Part shown: positions 7,485-16,216 of the stretch, piece after piece | Numbering within the stretch: position 1 is the first letter of the stretch | Layout: every line of letters begins with the position of its first letter | NCBI GenBank assembly: GCA_038240875.1 | Contig: JBBRGG010000003.1 | Coordinates: 1-40,699, forward strand | Length of the DNA: 40,699 nt | Source of the DNA: JBBRGG01 sp038240875 | Lineage (GTDB): Bacteria; Planctomycetota; Phycisphaerae; Phycisphaerales; UBA1924 | Direction: 5' to 3' | Position numbers and translations under genes: made by a program | Notes under the pieces: model-generated | Told to the model about the DNA's origin: nothing | What the model saw: only the letters and a program-made list of their open reading frames with translations | Database searches by the model: none

Positions 7485-9719
7485 TCATTCGCCGTCAATC
7501 GGGCTGACCGCCGTGATCACGGCGTTCACCTTCGTTCGCTGGAGCAGCGTGAGATTCTTCCCAAATCGGTTGACGATCTCGCGAGCCAGGTCGGTCCGGT
7601 CGCTGGGCATGGGTACATAGCCCAAGGCTTCGATCCATACGTCCGCGGGTGCTTGGGTCGCCAATTCATCGTCCAATCGGCCTAGAGCGAGCACAGAAAC
7701 GGCACGTAACTGCTTTGCTTGAGTCACACCAGGCATCCCAGCATTTACCGGGCTATCGATCGGCAGCCCAGCGAGCACCGCGGCCGCCCCGGCAACGTCA
7801 CCATCGACGAGCCGTGTGCGTGCAAGTTCGATGCCGCCTTGCACAATCGCGTTTGCATTTGCTTCATCTGCCCACTCCGACTGAACACGCCTTGGCGACG
7901 TCAGCAAGAGTAACAAATCGCTTTTGAGTACACGATCACGTGTTTCCCTGCTGATCTCGGCGAGATCTGTCGCGGCCATCAATTCGGCTATCTTTGCCAA
8001 GCCTTGACGCCCTGATTCGGTCGATGCCCCATCGATAAGCGCCAACTTGCGGTAATTCGCGGCCGTGGGGGCATTGACCATTACTGCTTTGACTGCACTA
8101 TTAAATAGGTCTTGGTGGCGCTGCGCCGAAGCGATGAGTAAATCGAGTCGCGAGTAGTCCCACACAAGTCCATCCGCCGCTCCCTGTCGAACCGCCGCAA
8201 TATCCGAGTCGAGCAGCGGGATGAGTCGTGCGCGATCGTCCCACGTTCCAAGGCTCGCTAATAACTGGCACGCTGAGTTTGTAAATCGCGATTCGTCCAG
8301 CGCGCGAAGGATTGAAAGCACGCGCTTTTCATCTTCGATCGACATCTCCGCCGCACGTATCAAGATCAGAGTTGCGTCGAGCGATTGCACTCGTGCGCTA
8401 CCTCGTTGATCGAGTCCAGTCGAATCGGTCGTGCTCGCTTCGAGCCACCAGAGGGTGCGGGCGATTGTCTGTGGATTGGGCCATCGCGTCGCCGCTAGCA
8501 TCAACTCTCCTGCGGCGGCCGGATCTTCTTCGATCACTAACGCCGCGGCTACGGCAGGCCCTGCGCCCTCGGGAGCAACCTGCCGAACAATCGTGGCTGA
8601 TTTGGTCCGTTCGCGCACGTCTGTTGAGCCCAATAGCATAATGGCAGCAAGGCCAACTTCCGGGGCGAGCCGTCCCGACCCTTGCAACTCGCGTGATGCA
8701 AGATCAAGACCCAAGTCACGTACTTCGGTCAACGAGTCGCGAAGCATGCCCGCGACCAACGCGCCACGCTGATCTGGAGGCATGATCACATGTTGGCGGC
8801 GCAAGCTCTCGACGAGCCGAGTGCTAAGTGTCGCGCGGTCGGCTTCGAGTTGCTGCGATCGTTGCGACTGCGCCCGCGCAATCTCCAGCCGCCATTGTGA
8901 TTCGCTGATCTTGTCCGCTTCGTACAGCCAATTACTCCACGCGTACAACGTCGAACCCAGCTCAACTTTGCCAGATAAACGCCTGAGCGCTGCCATCGAT
9001 CCTGCGTCGAGCGTCTCACCCACCCGTGAGGCTCCGGGCGTGTTCGTTGCTGCAAGCTTGGCAGCACACCGCAGGATCAAGCGTGCCGAATCACGCGTTG
9101 GAAATGCGCCCAATGCACCGATCAACGCGGGCAACTCTGCCGGCCCCGTCAGCGTTGCTCGTGAAGCAATCGACGGGAATACGCGCAGCGAAGGAATCCC
9201 TTCGCGCTCGATTGCACGCAGCATCGCACGAGCCGACGCATCACCCTCGGGGCGATTCAACGTCAACTCGACAACCGCAATAGCTTCCGGGTCGTTCTCT
9301 ACATTTCGGAGCACGAAGACCGAAGCAGCGAACAAATTCTCATCTCGCGCAGCCGCGCCGTTTGTAGGCAAAGTTGCAGATCCCGCAACCCCTTGGGCTG
9401 CCGGGCTTGGATCAATGTCGGCCAAAAGAATCGTTCGCGCGTCGTCCACGCTCACGATCGTGGGGAGCTTGGGCGTGTTTGCATTCGAGCCGTTCCCCGA
9501 CCCCGTGGAACCAGGTTGACCGACAAACGAACTATTCGGGCTCGACGCATTGGTCGGAAGCTGCGACCAGAGCGTCGAAGCACACCCGGCAACTACCAAA
9601 GAACTTACAGATGTCCAAGCCCGAACGCCCGCAAACGCAGAGGCAAACCTTGCCAACGCGGGGACGGTGTTGTCCTTGCGAGTGGTTTGGCGCAGCTTGG
9701 TTGGATCTGTCGTCATCAT
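7485..9719 (-). CDS. large predicted lipoprotein with HEAT-like helical repeats
   Basis: This is a 744-residue protein. The N-terminus has a long basic region followed by a hydrophobic stretch ending in a lipobox-like LVVAGC (Cys46), so export and lipid attachment are probable. A Ser/Asn/Gly-rich linker follows (about 50-80). The remainder is alanine- and leucine-rich and appears to be repeated short helices. Segments such as LLDSDIAAVRQGAADGLVW resemble HEAT/armadillo-type repeats. I cannot assign a function. The start is ATGATG at 9719/9716 with no Shine-Dalgarno. A 12-bp tandem repeat lies about 85-145 bp upstream. It stands as a single gene between phhA and trpB, all on the minus strand. 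Confidence 0.7.
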   Translation of the reverse strand: MMTTDPTKLRQTTRKDNTVPALARFASAFAGVRAWTSVSSLVVAGCASTLWSQLPTNASSPNSSFVGQPGSTGSGNGSNANTPKLPTIVSVDDARTILLADIDPSPAAQGVAGSATLPTNGAAARDENLFAASVFVLRNVENDPEAIAVVELTLNRPEGDASARAMLRAIEREGIPSLRVFPSIASRATLTGPAELPALIGALGAFPTRDSARLILRCAAKLAATNTPGASRVGETLDAGSMAALRRLSGKVELGSTLYAWSNWLYEADKISESQWRLEIARAQSQRSQQLEADRATLSTRLVESLRRQHVIMPPDQRGALVAGMLRDSLTEVRDLGLDLASRELQGSGRLAPEVGLAAIMLLGSTDVRERTKSATIVRQVAPEGAGPAVAAALVIEEDPAAAGELMLAATRWPNPQTIARTLWWLEASTTDSTGLDQRGSARVQSLDATLILIRAAEMSIEDEKRVLSILRALDESRFTNSACQLLASLGTWDDRARLIPLLDSDIAAVRQGAADGLVWDYSRLDLLIASAQRHQDLFNSAVKAVMVNAPTAANYRKLALIDGASTESGRQGLAKIAELMAATDLAEISRETRDRVLKSDLLLLLTSPRRVQSEWADEANANAIVQGGIELARTRLVDGDVAGAAAVLAGLPIDSPVNAGMPGVTQAKQLRAVSVLALGRLDDELATQAPADVWIEALGYVPMPSDRTDLAREIVNRFGKNLTLLQRTKVNAVITAVSPIDGE

Positions 9720-10140
9720 AAGATTTGTAATATCGGCTTTGGTCTAAAGTCGTTCTTTAGATTGCACTGGGTTGCGATCGGACTTCCTATTTAACTATCT
9801 CTCTCGGTTTGCCTCTCGCTTTTCCTTTGGCTTTCCTATTGGCTTTCCTATTCGCTTTTCTGCGAGCTATCGAACTCACCCGCTCTTGTAGTACGACGGC
9901 TGTCCACCCGAATCGTTCCACATTGCCCGCAAACACGCACACGCTCGCAGCCATTGAATGCGGTTGTATGACCCCTTCTACCATCTTGGGTGCAGGTAGT
10001 TATTCGGTTTTTCGTAGCCAAGCTGTTGATTCGTTGCCAAATTGGCAACTCGTGGATGTGCCGAGAGTTAAGCCTGATCAAAGTTTGGGATTGCTGCATC
10101 GAGCCGTTCGATCAAGATTGCACATCGAGCCGCCAGAAAG
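9720..10140. other. intergenic region trpB / lipoprotein gene
   Basis: This 421-bp gap contains the 12-bp tandem array at 9805-9864. It also has a 65-codon minus-strand frame (9787-9984) whose Lys/Arg-rich end is simply the translated repeat. That frame has no Shine-Dalgarno, and I do not call it a gene. The promoter of the downstream lipoprotein gene should lie here but no clear -35/-10 pair was seen. Confidence 0.5.
9805..9864. repeat. 12-bp tandem repeat, five units
   Basis: Five consecutive 12-bp units: CGGTTTGCCTCT, CGCTTTTCCTTT, GGCTTTCCTATT (twice, identical) and CGCTTTTCTGCG. They lie 86-145 bp upstream of the lipoprotein start at 9719, with a purine-rich sequence on the transcribed strand. 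Confidence 0.8.
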
Positions 10141-11610
10141 TTATTTTTTCTTGCGAAGTTCGAGTAGCCGAGACGCTTCATCGACATCCTTGTCCCCGCG
10201 ACCCGACAAGTTCACAACGATATTGGTGTCCGCAGGCATTGTCCCGGCGAGGTGGATCGCGTACGAAATCGCGTGTGCTGTTTCGAGCGCGGGGATAATT
10301 CCTTCCTGCCTTGCCAACTCTTCAAAGGCGTCCAACGCCTGATCGTCGGAAACGTGCGTATACGTAACGCGTTTGGCATCCTTCCAATATGAATGCTCTG
10401 GCCCTACGCCCGGGTAATCAAGCCCCGCCGAGCATGAGTGTGCCGACATCGTCTGACCATCGCCATCTTGAAGGACATACGACAGCGACCCATGCAGCAC
10501 GCCAGGCGTCCCAAATGACAACGGCGCCGCGTGATCGCCAGGGTTACTCCCTTTGCCACCAGCTTCAACGCCAATAAGCACGACCTTGGTATCTTCGACA
10601 AAGTGATAAAAGATTCCTGCGGCGTTAGACCCACCACCAACGCACGCGACGACCGCATCAGGAAGCCTGCCAAACGCGCGAAGTGACTGGGCCTTGGTCT
10701 CTCGGCCGATCACCGACTGGAAATCGCGCACGATCATTGGGAAGGGGTGCGGTCCGACCACCGAACCAATGATGTAATGCGTATTCTGAACCGATTGCTG
10801 CCAATCACGCATCGCTTCGTTGGTCGCGTCTTTGAGTGTGCGTGATCCCGAATCAACCTCGACCACGCGAGCCCCGAGCATGCGCATGCGTGTGACGTTC
10901 AGCCTTTGGCGACGAATGTCTTCAGTACCCATGTACACATCACAAGAAAGCCCAAAGTGGGCGGCAACCGTCGCCGTCGCTACGCCATGCTGGCCCGCGC
11001 CGGTCTCTGCAATCAGCCTCGTCTTGCCCATGCGAATCGCGAGCAGCGCTTGCCCGAGCGTGTTGTTGATTTTGTGTGCACCGGTGTGTGCTAAGTCTTC
11101 GCGCTTGAGCCAGATCTTGGCCCCCTTGGCTTCGATTGGTCCGCTTGTTAGGCCATTTGTTTGACCCGTACCACCACGCGATCGGCTGAGCAAACTCCGC
11201 ACCATGTCGGTCAGCCGCTGCGCCAGGTATAAAGGTGTTGGCCTGCCAACAAAGGTTCGGTGCAATTCCGCAAGCTGTGTCCAGAACTCACGATCGCGGT
11301 CAAGCTGCAGATATTCCTCTTCGAGTTGTTTGAGCGCGGGCACGAGAGTTTCGGGAACGTACACGCCACCAAAGGCTCCGTATCGACCTTCGGGCGAAGG
11401 GGCTTCGCTGAGCTTGGGTGGCCTTGGGTCTTGGATCGCCGTGGACGAATAGCTGTTCCCGGAGCCGCTGCCTGAGGAGTGTCCCGAATTATTTGACGAG
11501 CCATGTGAAGGGCCAAGCGACGGGCCAACCGAAGGCCCATTCGAGAAGCCGCTTTCGAGGCTGCGATTAGGAGAAGGGTTGCCATTTGCGTTTCGGTTTT
11601 CAGGAGCCAT
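10141..11610 (-). CDS. trpB: tryptophan synthase beta chain
   Basis: TrpB condenses indole with serine using pyridoxal phosphate. The ATG at 11610 gives 489 residues against about 400 in the family. The first ~70 residues are a Ser/Gly/Asn/Pro-rich extension built partly from a 12-bp repeat. The core then begins with EGRYGAFGGVYVPETL. The PLP lysine is Lys180 in HTGAHKINNTLGQ, and the phosphate loop GGGSNA is present. A 20-residue Gly/Ser/Thr insert lies at about 142-162. No trpA or other trp gene is adjacent, unlike the classical operon. It is divergent from the SIS-domain gene with a 49-bp gap, which fits a shared promoter region. An upstream in-frame ATG at 11760 would overlap that gene and is rejected. 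Confidence 0.94.
   Translation of the reverse strand: MAPENRNANGNPSPNRSLESGFSNGPSVGPSLGPSHGSSNNSGHSSGSGSGNSYSSTAIQDPRPPKLSEAPSPEGRYGAFGGVYVPETLVPALKQLEEEYLQLDRDREFWTQLAELHRTFVGRPTPLYLAQRLTDMVRSLLSRSRGGTGQTNGLTSGPIEAKGAKIWLKREDLAHTGAHKINNTLGQALLAIRMGKTRLIAETGAGQHGVATATVAAHFGLSCDVYMGTEDIRRQRLNVTRMRMLGARVVEVDSGSRTLKDATNEAMRDWQQSVQNTHYIIGSVVGPHPFPMIVRDFQSVIGRETKAQSLRAFGRLPDAVVACVGGGSNAAGIFYHFVEDTKVVLIGVEAGGKGSNPGDHAAPLSFGTPGVLHGSLSYVLQDGDGQTMSAHSCSAGLDYPGVGPEHSYWKDAKRVTYTHVSDDQALDAFEELARQEGIIPALETAHAISYAIHLAGTMPADTNIVVNLSGRGDKDVDEASRLLELRKKK
11507..11542 (-). repeat. 12-bp repeat coding GPS units in the TrpB N-terminal extension
   Basis: Three diverged 12-bp units on the plus strand (GAAGGGCCAAGC, GACGGGCCAACC, GAAGGCCCATTC) encode a GPSVGPSLGPS-like stretch on the minus strand. 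They lie in the non-catalytic N-terminal extension. Confidence 0.65.
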
Positions 11611-11659
11611 AGAGAACGATACGCGCCGCCGCGGCGCAAGTTGGCTAGGCTGGTGGTAT

Positions 11660-12298
11660 ATGGCTGACTCTTTCCACCCACCAACAAGCAGTTCCGCCGG
11701 GTCAACCCCTACAAACCTCGGGTCGGTTTCCGATAACGCCGTCGCTCTGACCGCGTTCAATGACGCAACCCGGCTGCATGCCCAGTTTGCGACTCAAGCC
11801 AACGCCGACGCCACCGCTCACATCGCCGCCCAGATGATCTATTCACTTCGCGCGGGTAACAAGCTTTTGGCCTGTGGCAATGGCGGGAGCCTTTGCGACG
11901 CTGCCCACTTTGTCGAAGAGCTCACAGGCCGATTCCGAAACGACCGCGCGCCGATTGCTGCGATTGCCTGTACCGACCCTGGGCACATTACCTGTACCGC
12001 TAACGACTATGGCTTTGACCATGTATTCTCTCGTTGGGTCACAGCCTTAGCTCGTCCGGGCGATTGCTTGTTGCTCCTCTCCACCAGTGGCAATAGTGCC
12101 AACATCATCGCCGCCGCCCACGCCGCCAAAGCCATCGGCTGCCCAGTCTTTGGGCTTGCAGGCAAGAGTGGGGGAGCTCTCGCGCCCCTGTGTAACGTGT
12201 GCGTCATATGCCCTGGTGCAACTGCCGACCGTATTCAAGAGTTGCACAAGCTGGTCTTGCACACGTTGGTAGAACTCATCGAAGCTGGGCTTGCGTGA
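11660..12298 (+). CDS. gmhA: SIS-domain phosphoheptose isomerase-like protein
   Basis: This 212-residue SIS-fold protein most resembles sedoheptulose-7-phosphate isomerase, the first step of ADP-heptose synthesis for lipopolysaccharide. Visible motifs are CGNGGSLCDAAHFVEELTGRF (sugar-phosphate loop and active-site region), LLLSTSGNSANII (second phosphate loop) and a C-terminal DRIQELHKLVLHTLVELIE helix. The chosen ATG at 11660 begins MADSFHPP; a longer frame from 11579 would run into trpB. DiaA-like initiator-binding proteins share this fold, so the exact substrate is not proven. It is the first gene divergent from trpB. Confidence 0.82.
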   Translation: MADSFHPPTSSSAGSTPTNLGSVSDNAVALTAFNDATRLHAQFATQANADATAHIAAQMIYSLRAGNKLLACGNGGSLCDAAHFVEELTGRFRNDRAPIAAIACTDPGHITCTANDYGFDHVFSRWVTALARPGDCLLLLSTSGNSANIIAAAHAAKAIGCPVFGLAGKSGGALAPLCNVCVICPGATADRIQELHKLVLHTLVELIEAGLA

Positions 12299-12443
12299 TT
12301 GATCTGGTGGATAGAACCAGTTCTGAACGCGACCGACCTAGGCAGCGTTGACATCTCGTGGTACGCTCGTGACGCACGACTCGCGTTGTGTATATATCGC
12401 GCGAGAGATGTGCAAGAGAGCAAATGACTTTGGGAGTATCGCC

Positions 12444-13616
12444 GTGTCGATCATCCGCCTTTCCTGCGACCGTTGCGTGCTTCATGCCCCCGGCCTTGAT
12501 GGCACGCTCATCGACACGCCATACTCCGCGTCTAACGAAACCGGCCGAATCGGTTCCTTTACCGAGAAAATCCTAACAACTGATGCCGATCTCCAAACTC
12601 TTCGTGCCCATCTCAACGCCAAAATAAACGCCCATGCTGCTAAACTCAGGGCCAATCAGCCCGTCGTTGTCTTCGTCCATGGCTTCCTCTTCGACCCGTA
12701 CCACATTGTCACCCAAGATCCTAAAGACACCAACAACCCGCACGGCCGTCTGTACCACTTCAATAACAACCTGTCTCCTCAGGACGAAATCCGCGACCAC
12801 ACCACAAGCTGGCCCCTGGGCTTGGGCTTTGAGAATGGCGATGGAGGAAAGAACGGCCTCTGCATCGCCTTTGGTTGGCATAGCGCGCCGGGACTTGCCA
12901 AATCGCTAATCGACCGCTTCCAGAATTTTTACGCTCGTGCGTACGACTATGGCACCGAAACCGCGTGGGTCTTTGGCGTTCTTTTAAACGAACTCGTCGC
13001 GCATCCGCTCCTCGCGAACCATCGCATCGATATCTTCTGCCACAGCTTGGGTTCGCACGTTATCACGCGTAGCCTCGCGACCGCGGCCAAAGGCCCGCTG
13101 ATTGATCCCAGCCTCGCCGCTCTCGACCGAGTCGTGTTTCTGGGAGGCGCGGAATACGTCGTCGAAGCACAGATCATGTACAGTCGAATCATCGAAGCCG
13201 GTCTCAAGGCAAACCAAGGCCCAACGTTCTACAACATCGGCTGCCGCGAGAACGACGTTCTCGACAAACTCGGCGAAAACTTCGGCCCAAGAACCTTCGG
13301 CAATACCAATATCATCGGGCACAACGGCCTAGCCGCCGCCCCTAAAGCGCCTCGATGGATCGATCTCCAAATCGACAGCGGCGAACTTCGCGATTGGCTC
13401 AAAGCCTACGACAAACTAGATGTTTCAGGCGATCAGCCCGGAACCATCTGGGACCATTGGTACTACTACACCCATCACGGCAACATGCAGTGGTTCAACC
13501 GCCTGCTCCGCAACCGCACCGACTGGACGCTCGCAGCACTTCGCAACCACAAACGCGGCTCCAAAAAATCGCCCATCCCCGAAGGCATCGAAGAAGGCTG
13601 GTTCTTTGGGGATTGA
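12444..13616 (+). CDS. alpha/beta-hydrolase fold protein
   Basis: I prefer the GTG start at 12444 because GGGAG lies 7 nt upstream, giving 390 residues beginning MSIIRLSCDRCVLHAPG. The longest frame, to 12348, has no such site. The protein has the oxyanion-region motif VVVFVHGF (about residue 65) and a nucleophile elbow FCHSLGSH, the GxSxG variant with Cys/His before Ser. Between them is a long insert with NNPHGRLYHFNNN. These resemble the DUF900/esterase-like branch of alpha/beta hydrolases. No signal peptide is visible, so it is probably cytoplasmic. The substrate is unknown. The final residues (GIEEGWFFGD) are acidic and aromatic. Confidence 0.72.
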   Translation: MSIIRLSCDRCVLHAPGLDGTLIDTPYSASNETGRIGSFTEKILTTDADLQTLRAHLNAKINAHAAKLRANQPVVVFVHGFLFDPYHIVTQDPKDTNNPHGRLYHFNNNLSPQDEIRDHTTSWPLGLGFENGDGGKNGLCIAFGWHSAPGLAKSLIDRFQNFYARAYDYGTETAWVFGVLLNELVAHPLLANHRIDIFCHSLGSHVITRSLATAAKGPLIDPSLAALDRVVFLGGAEYVVEAQIMYSRIIEAGLKANQGPTFYNIGCRENDVLDKLGENFGPRTFGNTNIIGHNGLAAAPKAPRWIDLQIDSGELRDWLKAYDKLDVSGDQPGTIWDHWYYYTHHGNMQWFNRLLRNRTDWTLAALRNHKRGSKKSPIPEGIEEGWFFGD

Positions 13617-13677
13617 GTTTGGTACCGTGGTGAAAAACGTGTGCGAGAGACCAGCAACGTACTATCCTACGGCGCAG

Positions 13678-13697
13678 TATAATCGGTAGAGTATAAT
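13678..13697 (+). promoter_or_regulatory. candidate promoter/operator of toxin-antitoxin pair
   Basis: The heptamer GTATAAT occurs twice, 14 bp apart (13677-13683 and 13691-13697), and each copy contains a perfect -10-like TATAAT. The second copy overlaps the toxin ATG at 13696. No convincing -35 is seen 17 bp upstream of the first. The repeated element could be an autoregulatory operator, as is usual for type II modules, but that is inference. Confidence 0.4.
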
Positions 13698-13995
13698 GAA
13701 CGTGACTTTCGTAGAAACCCGGATCTTCTCGAAGCTATGGAACGAATTAATCGTTGACCAAGGTGAATCCCTGCGCGAGCTACAAAGTCTGCTCCTCGAA
13801 ACCCCGTTATCAGGCAGACCAATCCCAGGCTGCGCCATTCTCCGAAAGCTCCGCTTTGCCGACGAGAAACGCAACAAAGGCAAGCGAGGCGGCGTTCGAG
13901 TAATTTACATCCACACGCCACTCGCAAACCGCATCGACCTCATCACAGTCTACGGCAAGAACGAACAAGACGACCTGACAAAGGATCAAATTTAA
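13696..13995 (+). CDS. higB: RelE/HigB-type toxin
   Basis: A 99-residue protein with the RelE/HigB2-like arrangement: N-terminal NVTFVETRIFSKLW, then LSGRPIPGCAILRKLRFAD, a basic KRNKGKRGGVRVIYI strand and a terminal LITVYGKNEQDDLT. Proteins of this family cleave mRNA on the ribosome. It is followed 7 bp later by a helix-turn-helix gene, the toxin-first order typical of hig-type modules. No Shine-Dalgarno is obvious. The fold assignment is by motif recognition; toxicity is inferred from family. Confidence 0.82.
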   Translation: MNVTFVETRIFSKLWNELIVDQGESLRELQSLLLETPLSGRPIPGCAILRKLRFADEKRNKGKRGGVRVIYIHTPLANRIDLITVYGKNEQDDLTKDQI

Positions 13996-14002
13996 GTACT
14001 CT

Positions 14003-14479
14003 GTGTATTGGCCAAAGTTCTTCGTGACGAAGCACACTCTGCGATACATTCCAAACATCGTTACTAGAGCTCCAAACTGGATCCCTCACTTGAAGCACAA
14101 ATCACCCACACAATCATTGAGCGTCTTCGATCAGATCAGCCAAGGGCTCAACGAGAGCATCGCACAACTCCGTGGCGATATTACGCTGCGCTCAACTACG
14201 CTCCCCGCGCCCGCACCCAAGCTCACCAAGACCCGCGTTTCAGGCATTCGTACTAAAGCGGGCATGTCCCAAGCCATCTTCGCCCGCATCCTTAATGTCC
14301 CCACGAAAACTCTTCAAAGCTGGGAACAAGGCGCGCGCCAACCAAAGGCCAGCGAAGCACGCTTGCTCCAACTCTTCGATATCTCCCCAAATGACATCAT
14401 CGGCATCCTCAACCGCGCCGAAACCCCAGCGCCGTCAAAGCACGCGTCAAAGAAGTCACGCCCTGCCAAGCCGAAGTAA
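14003..14479 (+). CDS. higA: HigA-type antitoxin, XRE helix-turn-helix
   Basis: The C-terminal two thirds read VFDQISQGLNESIAQLRGD, then VSGIRTKAGMSQAIFARILNVPTKTLQSWEQG, a classic XRE helix-turn-helix of the HigA2 type, then a basic Lys/Arg/Pro tail. The frame allows a GTG start at 14003, 158 residues, 7 bp after the toxin stop. The first ~35 residues are unlike the family, so a TTG at 14090 (129 residues) is an alternative. It should bind the upstream toxin and the module promoter. Homogentisate dioxygenase begins 124 bp downstream on the same strand. Confidence 0.78.
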   Translation: MYWPKFFVTKHTLRYIPNIVTRAPNWIPHLKHKSPTQSLSVFDQISQGLNESIAQLRGDITLRSTTLPAPAPKLTKTRVSGIRTKAGMSQAIFARILNVPTKTLQSWEQGARQPKASEARLLQLFDISPNDIIGILNRAETPAPSKHASKKSRPAKPK

Positions 14480-14594
14480 TCGACGAGTTCATCCGCTCGT
14501 CCCTGCAAAGCCATCTCGGCCTAGTTCACGCTCGGATTTCACTTCCAGTTCTATCGCCCCTCTACACTTGCCCTCTCATATCGCTTTCCACCTT

Positions 14595-14606
14595 GGAGGT
14601 CTCATG
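14595..14606 (+). promoter_or_regulatory. Shine-Dalgarno fixing the hmgA start
   Basis: GGAGG at 14595-14599 stands 4 nt before ATG at 14604. It selects the family-like N-terminus MPFYTKLG over a frame that stays open 144 codons further upstream. Confidence 0.65.
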
Positions 14607-16055
14607 CCCTTTTACACCAAACTCGGTTTGCTCCCAAAGAAGCGACACGTTCAATTCCGTCGCCCCGATGGTTGCCTTTACTCCGAAGAACTCTTCGGCA
14701 CCGAAGGTTTCTCCGGCCCTACTTCCACCATGTACCACATACAGCCGCCGACCCAGGTCTATGGCTGGAAACCTCTCTACTCAACCAAGGTCGAGTACGT
14801 CGAAAAAGAAATCATGCGCATGCGCCACGTCAAGAGCGCGCCCCTGAAGCCCGCTGGCGATTCAGTCACCGGCCGCGTCGTTCTCTTCGGCAACGCCGAT
14901 TGTGAAATGGCCGTCTGCAACCCCGCCGAGCAGATGCTCTATCACTTCAAAAACGCGCAAGGCGACGAGTGCCTCTTCATCCACTTTGGCTCGGGCGTCT
15001 GTCACTCCATGATGGGCTCCATCCGCTTTGGCCCGCATGATTACCTCGTCATTCCCAAAGGCGTTATCTTCACAATCCTCTGGGACACCCGCGCCGACAC
15101 CGTCAAGCTCAGCCCCGAAGGCAAGCCTCTCGATGGCGGCCCCGCCTTCGCCGACATGCCCTTTGGTAAGTTCCTCCTCATCGAAACAACCAATGGCAGT
15201 CACATCGGCCCACCCCCGCGCTACGTCTCCAAAGCCCAAGGCCAATTCCTCGAACACTCTCCCTACTGCGAACGCGACCTCCGCCTTCCCGAATTGCCCA
15301 TGACCTGGGACATCAAGGGCGATTTCCCCGTCCGTATCAAGGCTCGCGACCTCATCCACGAATATATCTACCACTACCACCCACTCGACATCGTCGGCTG
15401 GGATGGCTGCTACTACCCCTTCGCCTTCAATATCGGCGACTTCTCGCCTATCACCGGCAAGCTTCATATGCCTCCGCCCATCCATCAAACCTTCGAGGCT
15501 CGCAACTTCGTCATCTGCTCATTCTGTCCCCGCCTTCTCGACTATCACCCGCAATCCATCAAAGTCCCATACAACCACAGCAATCTCGATAGCGACGAAG
15601 TCCTTTACTACGTCGAAGGCAACTTTGGCTCGCGCAAAGGTATCGAAATCGGCTCTCTCACCGCCCATCCCCAAGGCATTCCCCACGGCCCACACCCAGG
15701 CACGATCGAGGCCTCTCTCACCGCGACGCACACCGCCGAACTCGCCGTTATGTGCGACACGTTCCGCCCGCTCTTTCCCACCAAGGCCGCTATCGATCTC
15801 GATGATGCCAACTACCCCAAGAGCTGGCAAGGCGAGCATTTCCCCGGCCTCTCCAGCAAATCCATGCACCTCAATAGCGTGACCGTCCCCTCCATGCACG
15901 CCGCTGCTTTCCCGCGCGATGTTCACCCAGTCGACGTAATCAAGGCCGACGTCGCGTCAACAATATTGCATGCCCCAGGCTCTCCCAACTCGAACGGCTC
16001 AAGCAAAGGCCCATCTCTTCAACCCGGCACGACAGCCAATGTCTGGGCCCCGTAA
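14604..16055 (+). CDS. hmgA: homogentisate 1,2-dioxygenase family protein
   Basis: This non-heme iron dioxygenase opens the ring of homogentisate to maleylacetoacetate in tyrosine breakdown. The 483-residue protein has a cupin-type C-terminal half with FNIGDFSPITGKLHMPPPIHQTF and CSFCPRLLDYHP. Probable iron ligands are His325 and Glu332 in YNHSNLDSDEVLYY and His361 in IPHGPHPG. The order matches the characterised enzymes, although the His-Glu spacing is one residue longer. The tail after about residue 450 (Ser/Asn/Gly-rich) is variable. The gene follows the toxin-antitoxin pair and ends before a strong bidirectional hairpin. No fumarylacetoacetase or maylacetoacetate isomerase gene is adjacent. 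Assignment to the family is firm; homogentisate specificity is likely. Confidence 0.88.
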   Translation: MPFYTKLGLLPKKRHVQFRRPDGCLYSEELFGTEGFSGPTSTMYHIQPPTQVYGWKPLYSTKVEYVEKEIMRMRHVKSAPLKPAGDSVTGRVVLFGNADCEMAVCNPAEQMLYHFKNAQGDECLFIHFGSGVCHSMMGSIRFGPHDYLVIPKGVIFTILWDTRADTVKLSPEGKPLDGGPAFADMPFGKFLLIETTNGSHIGPPPRYVSKAQGQFLEHSPYCERDLRLPELPMTWDIKGDFPVRIKARDLIHEYIYHYHPLDIVGWDGCYYPFAFNIGDFSPITGKLHMPPPIHQTFEARNFVICSFCPRLLDYHPQSIKVPYNHSNLDSDEVLYYVEGNFGSRKGIEIGSLTAHPQGIPHGPHPGTIEASLTATHTAELAVMCDTFRPLFPTKAAIDLDDANYPKSWQGEHFPGLSSKSMHLNSVTVPSMHAAAFPRDVHPVDVIKADVASTILHAPGSPNSNGSSKGPSLQPGTTANVWAP

Positions 16056-16100
16056 CACAACGCTGAATACAAAGTCATTGCATTGCGTCTCATCTGCACC

Positions 16101-16145
16101 AAACAAGAACACCCATCTCACTTCGAGATGGGTGTATTGTTTTAC
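16101..16145. terminator. bidirectional terminator between hmgA and metH
   Basis: A perfect 11-bp stem, ACACCCATCTC (16109-16119) with GAGATGGGTGT (16125-16135), surrounds an ACTTC loop. It is followed by ATTGTTTTA on the plus strand and by a TCTTGTTT run on the minus strand. It lies between the 3' ends of two convergent genes, so it can serve both. Confidence 0.85.
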
Positions 16146-16216
16146 CTTGTAAATTCAACTCGCCGCTACCTTTGCCTTCTATCTTCTCGATTCTCTGTTC
16201 GCGATTCGTGTAATCT

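Noticed and set aside
9787..9984. 65-codon minus-strand frame with a Lys/Arg-rich end
   Set aside because: The basic tail is translated 12-bp repeat, there is no ribosome site, and no recognisable domain.
11611..11760. Longer TrpB start at 11760
   Set aside because: It would overlap the divergent SIS-domain gene and adds residues unlike TrpB; the ATG at 11610 leaves a normal divergent gap.
14172..14603. N-terminal extension of homogentisate dioxygenase
   Set aside because: It overlaps the antitoxin gene in another frame, and a GGAGG lies just before the family-like start at 14604.
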